Positions 14,962 to 24,200 of a stretch of DNA of 64,000 nucleotides are shown here, piece after piece. Where the stretch lies: the NCBI GenBank assembly GCA_035460165.1, contig DATHWW010000002.1, forward strand, positions 19,998 through 83,997, given 5' to 3'. This DNA is from MM2 sp035460165 (lineage in GTDB: Bacteria > Pseudomonadota > Gammaproteobacteria > Burkholderiales > Methylophilaceae). The position numbers and the translations under genes were made by a program. Under the pieces are notes generated by a model, which had not been told where the DNA came from, ran no database searches, and saw only the letters and a program-made list of their open reading frames with translations. Numbering within the stretch: position 1 is the first letter of the stretch; each line of letters begins with the position of its first letter.

Positions 14962-15186
14962 ATCGGGAACAGCTCCCTCGAGTAGCTGCAGAAGCAGCTG
15001 CCACCTTGCGAACTCACGCGTTTCCCGGTAGTCAAATTTGGCGTGTAGGTATACGGATGACCCAGGAAACAGGGGCGCTCCATCCACCGGCACCACGCCA
15101 TGTGAAACAGACGCTTTCCGGATGGCAATCACCCCGGTTTTCCCTCGAGTCGTACGACGACCGCATTTTTCGTGGAGGGAACAAAC

Positions 15187-15552
15187 ATGTCACTATCCAT
15201 TAAACATTGGCAAGACCCGCTGAACCTCATCCTCGGCTTGTGGCTGATCGCTTCGCCCTGGGTGTTGCCGTATTCAGCGGAAACATACGCTACCTGGAAC
15301 GCCATCATCATCGGCACCCTTGTCGTCTTGCTCGCGGTATCCGAGGTGTACATGCTCAAGGCCTGGGAAGAGTGGACCAGCGTCGCACTGGGCGTGTGGC
15401 TGATGATCTCCCCGTGGATTCTTGGTTTCAGCGGCAACACGATGGCAATGTGGAACGCCGTGGGTGTTGGCCTCGCCGTCGCGGTGCTCGCACTTTGGGT
15501 GCTGGGGACCGATAAGCAAATCGGCGGCGGTTGGTGGCATCCTGTAACCTAA
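15187..15552 (+). CDS. SPW repeat membrane protein
   Basis: 121 residues made of two SPW repeats, each two hydrophobic helices: GLWLIASPWVLPYS with ATWNAIIIG, and GVWLMISPWILGFSG with MWNAVGVG. The function of the family is unknown. GGAGGG precedes the ATG at 15187. It is followed by a strong hairpin terminator and stands alone. Confidence 0.88.
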   Translation: MSLSIKHWQDPLNLILGLWLIASPWVLPYSAETYATWNAIIIGTLVVLLAVSEVYMLKAWEEWTSVALGVWLMISPWILGFSGNTMAMWNAVGVGLAVAVLALWVLGTDKQIGGGWWHPVT

Positions 15553-15565
15553 ATTGTTGTGTTTG

Positions 15566-15596
15566 AGGGGCAGGCCAAATTGCGCAGCCTGCCCCT
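15566..15596. terminator. Bidirectional hairpin terminator
   Basis: AGGGGCAGGC (15566-15575) and GCCTGCCCCT (15587-15596) form a perfect 10-bp stem with an 11-nt loop, followed by ATTTACT on the plus strand. It separates the convergent SPW and flavin reductase genes. Confidence 0.65.
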
Positions 15597-15609
15597 ATTT
15601 ACTCCCTAA

Positions 15610-16332
15610 TCAATAGCCTGAAAACTCTTCCGTGCGGATCTTGCCATCGGCGACACCTGCTTCGCGCAGCATTTGACGCATGGCTTTGACCATATCGGGC
15701 GGGCCGTCGACGTAGTAGATGGGAAGCATCAGGTCATCCATGAATTTAAGCAGCATGGTTTTATCGATAAACCCGGTCTCCCCATGCCATTCGCGGCTGG
15801 ATTTGCTCATCTCCGTCATCGTCCCGACGAAGGTGTAGTTGGGATTGGTGCCGTGGGATTTCATCAACTCTTCTAGAAACGCCGCATCCTCCGGCCTTCG
15901 ATTGGAATAAAAGACAAGAATGCGGTGTGGCAAATTGTCGTGCAGCGCTTGCAGGACAATGCTTCTCACAGGCGTCACGCCGATACCGCCGGTGAGGAAA
16001 ACGGCCGGGATGTTCGCATCGTCATGAAGCGTGAACGAACCATGCGGCGCGTTAAGCGAAAGCTCCGCGCCAGGCGCCATAGTCCTTAATACGCGCTTGA
16101 AGGCAGTATCGCGCATGCGTGACGCAAACATCAGCTCGTCTTCGTAAGGGGCGCTGGCAATCGAGAAAGGGCGTGTGTTGCCTTCGGCATCCGTCTCGGC
16201 GGGGTGGATCAGGGTGCACTCTGCGAACTGCCCTGCCTTGTAGGTAAAACCCTCGGGCTTTTCGAAATGAAACGCTATGGTCCCATCCGCCACGTCCCGC
16301 TTTTCCGTTAATTTGACTGTGTAGACTGGCAT
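15610..16332 (-). CDS. FAD-dependent ferredoxin/flavodoxin reductase-like oxidoreductase
   Basis: 240 residues of the ferredoxin-NADP reductase superfamily. RPFSIAS is the FAD-binding motif, GGIGVTPVRSI the pyridine-nucleotide phosphate loop, and YYVDGPPDMVKAMRQML the C-terminal NAD(P) motif. No fused iron-sulfur or heme domain is present, so its electron partner is encoded elsewhere. It differs from the second reductase at 25147 (Fpr type). The cellular role is unknown. Confidence 0.85.
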   Translation of the reverse strand: MPVYTVKLTEKRDVADGTIAFHFEKPEGFTYKAGQFAECTLIHPAETDAEGNTRPFSIASAPYEDELMFASRMRDTAFKRVLRTMAPGAELSLNAPHGSFTLHDDANIPAVFLTGGIGVTPVRSIVLQALHDNLPHRILVFYSNRRPEDAAFLEELMKSHGTNPNYTFVGTMTEMSKSSREWHGETGFIDKTMLLKFMDDLMLPIYYVDGPPDMVKAMRQMLREAGVADGKIRTEEFSGY

Positions 16333-16380
16333 GACGCTGCTCCTGTTTTGTTAAGAGCTTGCATATCGAAAAAGCCGTAC

Positions 16381-17361
16381 TCACTTGTCCTGGGAACCAG
16401 TCGATATCCTGACCAGCCGATCATTCCCGGATTCCGCGCCCCACACTTCCCCCGCCCGCCCCGCCAATTGCCGCACGCGCGCTCCCTGGCGATCCGAAGG
16501 AAAACTTTTGAATGTTTCACTTTGAGGATCGAATCGGATCAGCGCGTTACTGCTGAAGTCGGTAAGCCAAACCTTATCCTGCTCATCGACCCACACCGCG
16601 TAAGCCTGCGCATCCCCCGGCAACTTCCATTCGCGCCAGGCGCGGGTGGCCGGATCGTATCTTCCGACCTGCCCGGTATTCCAGTAGCTGACCCACAGCT
16701 GCCCCTTGGAGTCAGCCCATATGCGCCTCGCCCCTTGGCGGGCGGTGGGTGGTTCGATGACGGTAGCTGCGCCGCTTTCAAGATTGATGTGCGCAATGTG
16801 ATTGCCAGCGAGGGAGGAATAATAGACTTCGCCGGCAGGGGTCGTGGTAATGCCGTAGGGTCCTATGCCGCGGGGGGCTTTCCACACTTTCATGAACCCG
16901 CTGGCGGGTTCCAGTTTTCCGTAAAAACCGCGTTGCCCGGTAAACCACACCCGGCCGCGCAGATCGAAGGTAAGTGTATTCAGTTTGGCATCGTCGGCCT
17001 CCTTCGGCAGAGACCAGGACCTGACAACCCGGTTCTTGGGGTCGTAACGGACAATGGCATTCAGCCCGCCGTCGGTAATCCAGACGGCATCATCGGGGCC
17101 GATGATCACGCCATGCGGTGCGGAATCGTCGCCGAGCGCGACCTCTTCAATCTTGCCTGACTTGGGATCCAGGATTCCCAGTTTTCCCGTCCGCTGCGCG
17201 GTGAAGTAAACGGGGCCGTTCGCTCCGCGTGCTGCGGCCACATCGTGCGGATGCGTGCCGCTCGTCACCGGATAATAGCTGGAAGAATCAGCGATGGCGC
17301 TGGATGCCGACGTGAAAAAAGCGAGAGCAAACAATAGGAACGTCAGGTTTAGTGTGACCAT
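16381..17361 (-). CDS. Exported Vgb-like beta-propeller protein
   Basis: 326 residues with a signal peptide (cleavage near residue 24, ASSAIADS) and a seven-bladed propeller related to virginiamycin B lyase/NHL proteins. Repeats such as HPHDVAAARG, PHGVIIGPDDAVWITD, LNTLTFDLRGRVWFTG, GPYGITTTPAGEVYYSS and AYAVWVDEQDKVWLTDF recur about every 42 residues. Streptogramin lyase activity should not be assumed: the family is broad, and here the protein is periplasmic. No operon partner is evident. Confidence 0.8.
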   Translation of the reverse strand: MVTLNLTFLLFALAFFTSASSAIADSSSYYPVTSGTHPHDVAAARGANGPVYFTAQRTGKLGILDPKSGKIEEVALGDDSAPHGVIIGPDDAVWITDGGLNAIVRYDPKNRVVRSWSLPKEADDAKLNTLTFDLRGRVWFTGQRGFYGKLEPASGFMKVWKAPRGIGPYGITTTPAGEVYYSSLAGNHIAHINLESGAATVIEPPTARQGARRIWADSKGQLWVSYWNTGQVGRYDPATRAWREWKLPGDAQAYAVWVDEQDKVWLTDFSSNALIRFDPQSETFKSFPSDRQGARVRQLAGRAGEVWGAESGNDRLVRISTGSQDK

Positions 17362-17750
17362 GGCTGCCTCTTTGTTTAACGCTTATATCATCTGTCCAGC
17401 TCTCCGCGGCGGAAGTTCCCATGACGCAGCTTTTTAAGGAATGCTCTTGTCGCGTATGCGGCCGAAATCGTTCGAACTCACCCGACCTTCGGCGGTCCAT
17501 CAAGATGTGCAGGCACCTGGATTTTTTTCAGGAAAAGCGGCCGATCCCAGATGCTTTTTACGGACCCGACCGTCTTTATCCGCCGGCACATGGAACCATG
17601 TTCATTTGGTTCCAAACGTTTCTGCATTCATGCGCCCACTGAAGTACGCGCAAAATTTTCCGTCAGCATTTCCGCTTGTAGCCATGGCGCGTGCTCCGAG
17701 TTTTCGCCTACGCATGAATCTCACCTCATCCTTGAACAAGGAGAACCAAG
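17362..17750. other. Intergenic stretch without a supported gene
   Basis: About 390 bp between the Vgb-like gene (minus) and the PRC-barrel gene (plus). Short frames exist on both strands but overlap each other and show no ribosome binding site or recognisable protein. It probably holds two divergent promoters. AAGGAG at 17738-17743 serves the PRC-barrel gene. Confidence 0.5.
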
Positions 17751-18119
17751 ATGAACCAGCCACAAGGATTTATCAGTACACCATTAAAAGCCTCGGACAT
17801 GATAGATACGGACGTGGTCAGCCCGCAGGGCGATAGCATCGGGGAAGTGAGGGAAGTGGTCATTGACCCCAATAGCGGCAGAGTCGCTTATGCCGTCGTG
17901 TCGTTTGGCGGCTTTCTCGGCGTGGGAGAAAAATTGTTTGCCATTCCTTTCAAAGCGCTCCAGTACAACTGGTCGGAAAATGAATATGTACTCGATATTC
18001 CCAAGGAGCGCTTGGAGGAAGCACCGGGATTCGACGAAGATGACTGGCCGTCGATGGCCGATGAGCAATGGAACCTCAACGTACACAGGTACTACGATCT
18101 TCCACCGTATTGGGAATAG
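17751..18119 (+). CDS. PRC-barrel domain protein
   Basis: 122 residues with one PRC-barrel domain (about 15-80): MIDTDVVSPQGDSIGEVREVVIDPNSGRV followed by AYAVVSFGGFLGVGEKLFAIPF. Such stand-alone proteins are common in proteobacterial stress or envelope contexts, but no function is proven. AAGGAG lies 8 bp before the ATG. A strong terminator follows. Confidence 0.9.
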   Translation: MNQPQGFISTPLKASDMIDTDVVSPQGDSIGEVREVVIDPNSGRVAYAVVSFGGFLGVGEKLFAIPFKALQYNWSENEYVLDIPKERLEEAPGFDEDDWPSMADEQWNLNVHRYYDLPPYWE

Positions 18120-18151
18120 CCTACTTTCCTGCTACGTACTCCATAAACCAT

Positions 18152-18180
18152 AGCCCCCGAAATGGGGGCTATTTTGTTTT
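18152..18180 (+). terminator. Rho-independent terminator after the PRC-barrel gene
   Basis: AGCCCCC (18152-18158) pairs with GGGGGCT (18164-18170) around GAAAT, followed by ATTTTGTTTT. Confidence 0.8.
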
Positions 18181-18209
18181 AGCAGACCTTGCATCTAGGC
18201 ACAGAGCAT

Positions 18210-18599
18210 CTACTCCCTCGAGTCGCCTTGGGTTTCAGCGGCGTTCGCTTTCGTGTTGGGCGGAGCGACTGCCGTGCCGGCCGGAGAATGCGCCTCTGCA
18301 GCTTCGAGCGGCTGGGGTGCCGCCGGAGTGACAGGCGACACATATGGCCCGGGGTCGGTGCAAGGAGCGGTGGCGATCGCAGCTGGAACATCCTTTTCAG
18401 TGGCCGTGAGGCGCGCGCGATACTTGGCGGCCGTCCGGTCCATCGCGAGGCAAAGCTGGTAAGCACCGACCTTGGTAGTCCAGGCGTTCTTGGCGGCGAT
18501 TTCGGCAGCCTTCGCCTTATCCGCTGCGGTCGGGGGCGGCAACTGCGCAAAAGCTGTCGAGGTAGACAGGGCGACGATCAAGGCGGCGGCAAGACGCAT
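18210..18599 (-). CDS. Exported alanine/proline-rich protein of unknown function
   Basis: 129 residues. The N-terminus is a signal peptide (MRLAAALIVALSTSTAFAQ). The mature part is Ala-, Thr- and Pro-rich with two cysteines (QLCLAMD and TAPCTD) that could form a periplasmic disulfide. The start at 18599 is chosen because it begins the signal peptide and has GGAG upstream; the frame opens further to 18653. I do not recognise a family. Confidence 0.6.
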   Translation of the reverse strand: MRLAAALIVALSTSTAFAQLPPPTAADKAKAAEIAAKNAWTTKVGAYQLCLAMDRTAAKYRARLTATEKDVPAAIATAPCTDPGPYVSPVTPAAPQPLEAAEAHSPAGTAVAPPNTKANAAETQGDSRE

Positions 18600-18711
18600 G
18601 GCAGTTACTCCGCGTAGAGGTCGAGAGCAGAAGACCAGAAAATAATAGCGCATCCTTTTCAGGTGCTTTGTGGGACAGCTCGCTTATTCCCTATCAGCGA
18701 CATCCGACTCA

Positions 18712-20208
18712 TCAGCGCCAATCCACAGCGCCGAATCCATCGTGACCAAGGTAAGTATAGAAAATGCCGATGGTGCCGGTCGTCTGGCTTCTGTCGCCGA
18801 CGTCGGGATAGGAAGCGTCGCGATGGTTCCATAGGTATTTGAGGGAGATGGCATGCTTCTCGTGTACACGATAGGTGAAACCGATATCCGCGCGCACGAT
18901 GTTGTCGTGGCCGCCGCGGATTTCGTCCACATCGCTGACGAAATACTCACGACCGGTAAAGTCGAGCGAGGCCTTATCGCCGAATACCAGGCGCAAGGCC
19001 AGCAAGGCCTGCGGCGCAACGCCGTAATGATAGTCGCGATCATCGTCGCCGTTGATGGTGCCAACCGCGGCATAGCCCACGCCGCCCATCAGCGTACCTT
19101 CCAGCGCCACCGAACGATTGAGCCAGAGCTGGCCGGTGGTACCCAACGACAAGGCCGAGCTTGAAATGCGGTAGGTCTGTGGGGAAATGTAGTCATAGCT
19201 GCCATACAGCCCCCAGATGCCGCGATAATTGTCACCCGCGGAATAGTCGGTGCCGAATAAAAGTCCGCGCGTCATCACGTTTTCGAAAACATTGGCACTG
19301 GATGCAGTGCCTTGGAATACGAAGTAATCGAATGGCCGCTCGTACCGGTAACCGGGTTGTCCCGGCATGCCGTAGCTTAGCGAAAAGTCCACCTGCGCAT
19401 CGTTGTTCTTGTCTTCTGAGGAGGTTCCAGCATCGCTTTGCACGGTATTGCTCAAACCCATTTGGAGCCGACTGTAATAAACGGCATCGCGGCTGGAAAA
19501 GATGGCATCGAACCGGTCGCCGAATGCCATGCGATTGAAACCCGTCGCCGGAGATATCGCGGCGGCTCCTACCTCACGCCAGAACGTCGGCTTATCGCCG
19601 CCCTTTTCCAGCAGCAGGCTTGACATTCTGAACAGGGACTCCCCGAGGAAGGAGCCGCCGAAACTGGTGGAAATCATGTCATTCCTGGAAGGCGGCGTCT
19701 TTTCCCCGGCAATTTCCCAGAAAGCGCTGCCGGCCACCGTATAACCCATCGACTCCCAGAAGTTCAATCCGGCGGAGCGGGCAAACCCGAAATACATTGA
19801 CCCCTGATAAGGGTGGCCAAGCTGGTTGACCTTGAAAGAATCGGAGTCTTCATCCCAGCTGCTGCGCAGGTTGTCGCGAATGGTGGAGAGGTTCGAGTCG
19901 TAGTCCGAAACTCCGCTGAAGCGGCGATTGAATTGGTTCAGCAGGAAATCGAAGCCGACGATGTCCAGCGCGGGAATAAGCAAGCTTCGGCCATCCCCCT
20001 CCCCGAACGCCGTTTCCACCGCAGCTTCGGCGTCCGGCTCGGCAGCCTGCACACTGCAAACACTGAAAGTCGCCAACAGGAAAATCGCACCCAGCCTCGA
20101 CCTTGCGCACGCTCTCAACTGTTCCGCTCTACCCTCAGCACTGCTCGCGGCTCCGCTGGCATCGAAGCGGCGGTCATCATGCTTGGTTTCAGGATCATGC
20201 GCACTCAT
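18712..20208 (-). CDS. DUF3943 domain outer-membrane-like protein
   Basis: About 498 residues. The centre has the DUF3943 signature NQLGHPYQGSMYFGFARSAG and the following EIAGEKTPPSRNDMISTSFGG. The C-terminal 200 residues alternate in beta-strand fashion and end near the aromatic residue FGAVDWR, suggesting an outer-membrane barrel. A hydrophobic export signal (LGAIFLLATFSVCSVQA) sits about 35 residues into the frame, so the true start may be further downstream (possibly a TTG near 20120); 20208 has a GGAGG at long spacing. Function unknown. Confidence 0.75.
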   Translation of the reverse strand: MSAHDPETKHDDRRFDASGAASSAEGRAEQLRACARSRLGAIFLLATFSVCSVQAAEPDAEAAVETAFGEGDGRSLLIPALDIVGFDFLLNQFNRRFSGVSDYDSNLSTIRDNLRSSWDEDSDSFKVNQLGHPYQGSMYFGFARSAGLNFWESMGYTVAGSAFWEIAGEKTPPSRNDMISTSFGGSFLGESLFRMSSLLLEKGGDKPTFWREVGAAAISPATGFNRMAFGDRFDAIFSSRDAVYYSRLQMGLSNTVQSDAGTSSEDKNNDAQVDFSLSYGMPGQPGYRYERPFDYFVFQGTASSANVFENVMTRGLLFGTDYSAGDNYRGIWGLYGSYDYISPQTYRISSSALSLGTTGQLWLNRSVALEGTLMGGVGYAAVGTINGDDDRDYHYGVAPQALLALRLVFGDKASLDFTGREYFVSDVDEIRGGHDNIVRADIGFTYRVHEKHAISLKYLWNHRDASYPDVGDRSQTTGTIGIFYTYLGHDGFGAVDWR

Positions 20209-20315
20209 GCGCCGATAGTGCCTCCGGAGACAGAAGCTCAGCCATATGCGCCCAGCTGATACTTTTGTCGGAAAAAGCTGACATAGCTCGACTGTCGGGA
20301 CCATAAGCGTCCTTT

Positions 20316-20597
20316 CTATTGGTCTTTTTCTGCCTCATACGTCGAAAGACTTACCCCGGCATTTGCCAGAAACTGCCGCAGATGCTTGATCAGTTCACGC
20401 GTGCATTCGTTGCTGTGGTGAGGGTGATGCAGAAAATCGGTGACGCCGTTCAGCGTCACCTTGAAGCGTGCCCCGTGGGATGGCTCGACCTGGCCGCCCA
20501 GATGCTTGAGCAACGATTCCACTTCGCGCCAGTGAATATTGGCACTGGGTGTATCGTTAAAAATGGCATGCAACAGGTTGGCTTGTTTGTGGCTCAT
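20316..20597 (-). CDS. Orphan HicA-family (YcfA-like) protein
   Basis: 93 residues resembling the HicA/YcfA mRNA-interferase fold: NIHWREVESLLKHLGG, then GARFKVTLNG and the HHPHHSNEC segment, with the His-containing strand expected of HicA. In HicAB modules a HicB antitoxin lies next to it, but no such gene is seen here, so it is unpaired. This longer, basic-poor subtype is common as a single gene in proteobacteria. Toxicity should not be assumed. Start at 20597 (MSHKQANLL) rather than 20624. Confidence 0.7.
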   Translation of the reverse strand: MSHKQANLLHAIFNDTPSANIHWREVESLLKHLGGQVEPSHGARFKVTLNGVTDFLHHPHHSNECTRELIKHLRQFLANAGVSLSTYEAEKDQ

Positions 20598-20749
20598 GAT
20601 TGCTCCCGAAACGTAACCGTACATAAGCGGTCATGCATTCAAGCGGCAGCCCTGCCTTTCTGATGCGATTGGCAGGCGGCAGTCCCACAATCTCCATTGT
20701 AGTCCTGCTCCGCCCTGCACACGCAATATTTACTATCGAAACAACAACA

Positions 20750-22408
20750 TCACATCGACGAATACACCGGCCCGCTTCCCCCTTCCGGCGGTACCCACAC
20801 GATATTCTGCGTCGGGTCCTTGATGTCGCAGGTTTTGCAATGGATGCAGTTCTGCGCATTGATCTGCAACCTTGCCGCATCGCCAACGCCGACGATTTCA
20901 TAGACGCCGGCCGGACAATAGCGCTGTTCGGGCGCGTCGAAGCGCCGCAGGTTCAGGCGAATAGGCACGGCCGCGTCTTTTAGCAGAAGATGGCACGGCT
21001 GATCGGCGTCGTGCGCAATGTTGCTGAGAGCAATCGAGCTCAGACGGTCGAACGTCACCACGCCATCGGGCTTGGGATAGCTTATTTCCGGCATGGCGGC
21101 GGCGGGACGCGTGCAATCCTGGTCGGCCTGCGCATGGCGCAAGGTCCACGGTAGACGAATGCCGAACGCGGCCAGCCACATTTCAAAACCGCCCAGCAAA
21201 GTGCCGCCCCAAGTGCCGAGACGCGACAACCAGGGTTTGACGTTGCGCACCGCATCCAGGTCGCGCCATACCCAGGAGGCGCGCAGTTTCTGCGGATAGG
21301 CGGCCAGCACATCGCCAGATGCCGGGCGCGTTTCATCAAAGAAAGCCTCAAACGCGGCTTCGGCGGCGAGCATGCCGGACTTCATCGCGTTGTGCGTGCC
21401 CTTGATGCGCGGCACGTTGACCATGCCGGCGCTGCAGCCGATCAAAGCGCCGCCGGGAAACACCAGTTCCGGCCAGGATTGCAGGCCGCCTTCGCTGATC
21501 GCCCGGGCGCCGTAACTGAGACGTTGTGCGCCTTCCAGCAATGCGCGCATCGACGGGTGTGTCTTGAATCGTTGGAATTCGTCGAACGGCGAGAAGTGCG
21601 GGTTGGCATAATCCAGGTGCACGACAAACCCCACCGCCACGAGGTTTTCGCCGTAGTGGTAGACGAAGGAGCCGCCGCCGGTATCGGCGGTCAACGGCCA
21701 GCCCTGGCTGTGCTCGACGCGGCCGGAACGGTGTTTTTCCGGCGCGACGCGCCAGATTTCCTTGAAACCGAGCCCATATTTCTGCGGCGAAGCGTTGCGG
21801 CGCAGGTCGAATTTGGCTTCCAGTTGCCGCGTCAGCGAGCCGCGCGTGCCTTCCGCGATCAGCGTATAGCGGGCACGAATCTCGATGCCGGGCGTGAACT
21901 GCGGCGTTTCTTCACCGTTGGCATTGCGGCCCATGTCGCCGGTGATGATGCCGATGACCTGGCCTAGATCGTCATAGAGCATTTCCTGCGCTGAAAAGCC
22001 GGCGTAGATTTCCACGCCCAGCGCCTCGGCCTGCTGTCCCAGCCAGCGGCATACATCGCCCAAACTGCCGATATAAGTGCGCTTGTTGCGCATCAGCGGC
22101 GGCAACAGCCAGTGCGGGATAGTTTGCGTGCCGGTTTCGCTCAGGATCAGGAAATTGTCTTCCGCCACCGGCGTTTTCAGCGGAGCGCCCTGCTGCTCCC
22201 AGTCCGGGATCAGTTCGTCCAGCGCGATCGGATCGATTACCGCGCCGGAAACGATGTGCGCGCCGACTTCAGCGCCCTTTTCCAGCACGCACACACCGAT
22301 TTCCTTGCCTGCCTCCAGCGCCAACTGTTTGAGGCGGATCGCCGCCGCCAGCCCTGCGGGGCCGGCGCCGACGATGAGGATGTCGTAGGTCATTACGTCG
22401 CGTTGCAT
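20750..22408 (-). CDS. Electron transfer flavoprotein-ubiquinone oxidoreductase
   Basis: 552-residue membrane-associated flavoprotein that passes electrons from ETF to quinone. The FAD-binding GAGPAGLAAAIRLKQ opens the protein; the quinone-region and GCSAGMVNVPRIKGTHNAMKSG are standard ETF-QO blocks; the [4Fe-4S] ligands lie near the C-terminus (RYCPAG then NCIHCKTCDIKDP). It is convergent with nothing and lies next to the lysR-etfBA genes, so it is the quinone-side partner of that ETF. Confidence 0.95.
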   Translation of the reverse strand: MQRDVMTYDILIVGAGPAGLAAAIRLKQLALEAGKEIGVCVLEKGAEVGAHIVSGAVIDPIALDELIPDWEQQGAPLKTPVAEDNFLILSETGTQTIPHWLLPPLMRNKRTYIGSLGDVCRWLGQQAEALGVEIYAGFSAQEMLYDDLGQVIGIITGDMGRNANGEETPQFTPGIEIRARYTLIAEGTRGSLTRQLEAKFDLRRNASPQKYGLGFKEIWRVAPEKHRSGRVEHSQGWPLTADTGGGSFVYHYGENLVAVGFVVHLDYANPHFSPFDEFQRFKTHPSMRALLEGAQRLSYGARAISEGGLQSWPELVFPGGALIGCSAGMVNVPRIKGTHNAMKSGMLAAEAAFEAFFDETRPASGDVLAAYPQKLRASWVWRDLDAVRNVKPWLSRLGTWGGTLLGGFEMWLAAFGIRLPWTLRHAQADQDCTRPAAAMPEISYPKPDGVVTFDRLSSIALSNIAHDADQPCHLLLKDAAVPIRLNLRRFDAPEQRYCPAGVYEIVGVGDAARLQINAQNCIHCKTCDIKDPTQNIVWVPPEGGSGPVYSSM

Positions 22409-22421
22409 GATGAGGTCACTT

Positions 22422-23348
22422 TTAAGCTATAGGTGGAATATCGATTTCGTCGCTGCGGCTGAGGCCGTCGGTCATTTCGCGGCACAGCGCGAGGAATTCG
22501 CGCATGCCGGCGGTCTGGTATTTTTGCTTGTGCCAAAGAAAATAGAAGTAGCGTCGCAAATCCAGATCGGGTGTATCCAGCGGCACCAGGCTGCCGCGAC
22601 GGAAGGCATCCTTCAGCGCGAGGCGCGAGATGCAGCCCAATCCGAGGCCAGACTCCACTGCCCGTTTGATCGCTTCGGTATGCTCCAGTTCTAGGCGGAT
22701 ATTAAGGCGCGAGTGGTAGTTGTGCATCGCACGATCAAAGGTCTCACGCGTGCCGGAGCCTTTTTCGCGCAGTATCCACGGCTCGGCGAGCAATTGCTCC
22801 AGCGAAACCCGCTTCTTGCCAGCCAGCGGATGGCCCGGCGCGCAGAACACCGCCAGCTCGTCCGCGATCCACGGCTGCACTTCCAGATCGGGGTGATTGC
22901 AGTCGCCTTCGATCAGCCCCAGATCCAGCGCGTAATGCGCCACCTGCTGCACGATGGTGGAGGTGTTGTGTACCTGCAGTTGCACCTGCGATTGCGGATG
23001 GCGTTGCAGGAACTTCGCCACGATCAGCGTAGTCAAGTAATTACCAATCGTCAGCGTTGCGCCGATGCTGAGTGGGCCGAAACCGGAGCGGCCTTCGAGC
23101 AGATCCTCGACCTCGTTCGCGCGGTCGAGTAGTTCCACGGCGCGGGGCAGCAATTGCCTCCCGACTTCGTTCAGGCGCAATGACTTCCCCACCCGGTCGA
23201 ACAACTGCAAGCCGAATTGGCGCTCGAATTCGCCCAGCGCGGTGCTGGTGGCCGACTGCGACAGCGGGATCTCTTCCGCCGCGCGCGACACATTGCCGCT
23301 GCGGGCGATCGCAACAAAGACTTCGAGTTGGCGGAGGGTGAACTTCAT
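22422..23348 (-). CDS. LysR family regulator
   Basis: 308 residues: winged helix-turn-helix (LRQLEVFVAIARSGNVSRAAEEIPLSQSATSTAL) followed by a substrate-binding domain of the CysL/CbbR-like branch. It is divergent from etfBA with a 102-bp intergenic region carrying a palindrome close to its own start, and 13 bp from the ETF-QO start, so it most likely controls the ETF genes and itself. The inducer is not recognisable. Confidence 0.88.
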   Translation of the reverse strand: MKFTLRQLEVFVAIARSGNVSRAAEEIPLSQSATSTALGEFERQFGLQLFDRVGKSLRLNEVGRQLLPRAVELLDRANEVEDLLEGRSGFGPLSIGATLTIGNYLTTLIVAKFLQRHPQSQVQLQVHNTSTIVQQVAHYALDLGLIEGDCNHPDLEVQPWIADELAVFCAPGHPLAGKKRVSLEQLLAEPWILREKGSGTRETFDRAMHNYHSRLNIRLELEHTEAIKRAVESGLGLGCISRLALKDAFRRGSLVPLDTPDLDLRRYFYFLWHKQKYQTAGMREFLALCREMTDGLSRSDEIDIPPIA

Positions 23349-23358
23349 ATCTGTTTTA

Positions 23359-23375
23359 TAGATAGATATTATCTA
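23359..23375. promoter_or_regulatory. Candidate LysR operator
   Basis: TAGATA-N5-TATCTA is a perfect 6-5-6 inverted repeat, 10 bp upstream of the lysR start and in the divergent region shared with etfB. Its span and symmetry fit a LysR recognition box. Confidence 0.5.
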
Positions 23376-23450
23376 AACAATCCATTTAACAAATATTGTA
23401 CCGGCGAATAGAATACTTCGCAAACAGAAGTCTTTAATCAAGGAAATACC

Positions 23451-24200
23451 ATGAAAATTCTAGTCGCGGTCAAACGCGTCGTGGATCACAACATACAGGT
23501 GCGCATCAAGCCGGACGGCTCCGACGTGGATATCGCCGGCGTCAAGATGAGCATCAATCCGTTCGACGAAAATGCCGTCGAGGAAGCGCTGCGCTTGAAG
23601 GAGCGCGGCATCGCCAAGGAAATCGTCGCGGTATCGTTCGGCACCGCCGCCAACCAGGACGTGCTGCGCCATGCGCTGGCGATGGGCGTGGATCGCGCGT
23701 TGCTGGTGGAAACCGATGCCGAACTGCAGCCGCTGGGCGTCGCCAAATTGCTGAAAGCCCTGGTCGAACGCGAACAGCCGGATATCGTACTGCTGGGCAA
23801 GCAAGCCATCGACGACGATGCCGGGCAGACCGGCCAGATGCTGGCGGCGCTGCTGGGCACGGGACAAGGTACCTTTATCTCCAGTTTGAATATCGAAGGC
23901 GATGAAGCCATCGTCACCCGCGAAATCGACGGCGGCACCGAGCAGATTGCCGTCAAGCTGCCGGCCGTGCTGACCGCCGACCTGCGTCTCAACGACCCGC
24001 GCTTCGTCAAGCTGCCCAATCTGATGATGGCGAAGAAAAAACCCATCGAAACGCTGGGCGCCGCCGAACTGAGCACGGACACCGCCCCGCGCCTGAAGCA
24101 GGTCAAGGTCGCCGAGCCGCCCGCGCGCAAGCCCGGCATCAAGGTAAACAGCGTGCAGGAACTGATCGCCAAGCTCCATGAAGAAGGAATGCTGTCATGA
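23451..24200 (+). CDS. etfB: Electron transfer flavoprotein beta subunit
   Basis: 249 residues of EtfB: N-terminal MKILVAVKRVVDHN, the NPFDENAVEEALRLKE block, LGKQAIDDDAGQTGQMLAALLGTGQ and the AMP-binding region. It ends with ATGA overlapping the start of etfA. No acyl-CoA dehydrogenase is nearby; the downstream gene is an NADP reductase, so the electron donor of this ETF is not evident from the context. Confidence 0.96.
   Translation: MKILVAVKRVVDHNIQVRIKPDGSDVDIAGVKMSINPFDENAVEEALRLKERGIAKEIVAVSFGTAANQDVLRHALAMGVDRALLVETDAELQPLGVAKLLKALVEREQPDIVLLGKQAIDDDAGQTGQMLAALLGTGQGTFISSLNIEGDEAIVTREIDGGTEQIAVKLPAVLTADLRLNDPRFVKLPNLMMAKKKPIETLGAAELSTDTAPRLKQVKVAEPPARKPGIKVNSVQELIAKLHEEGMLS

Noticed and set aside
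16381..17361. Streptogramin lyase resistance gene
   Set aside because: Only the general propeller family is visible; an export signal and lack of resistance context make antibiotic lyase activity unsupported.
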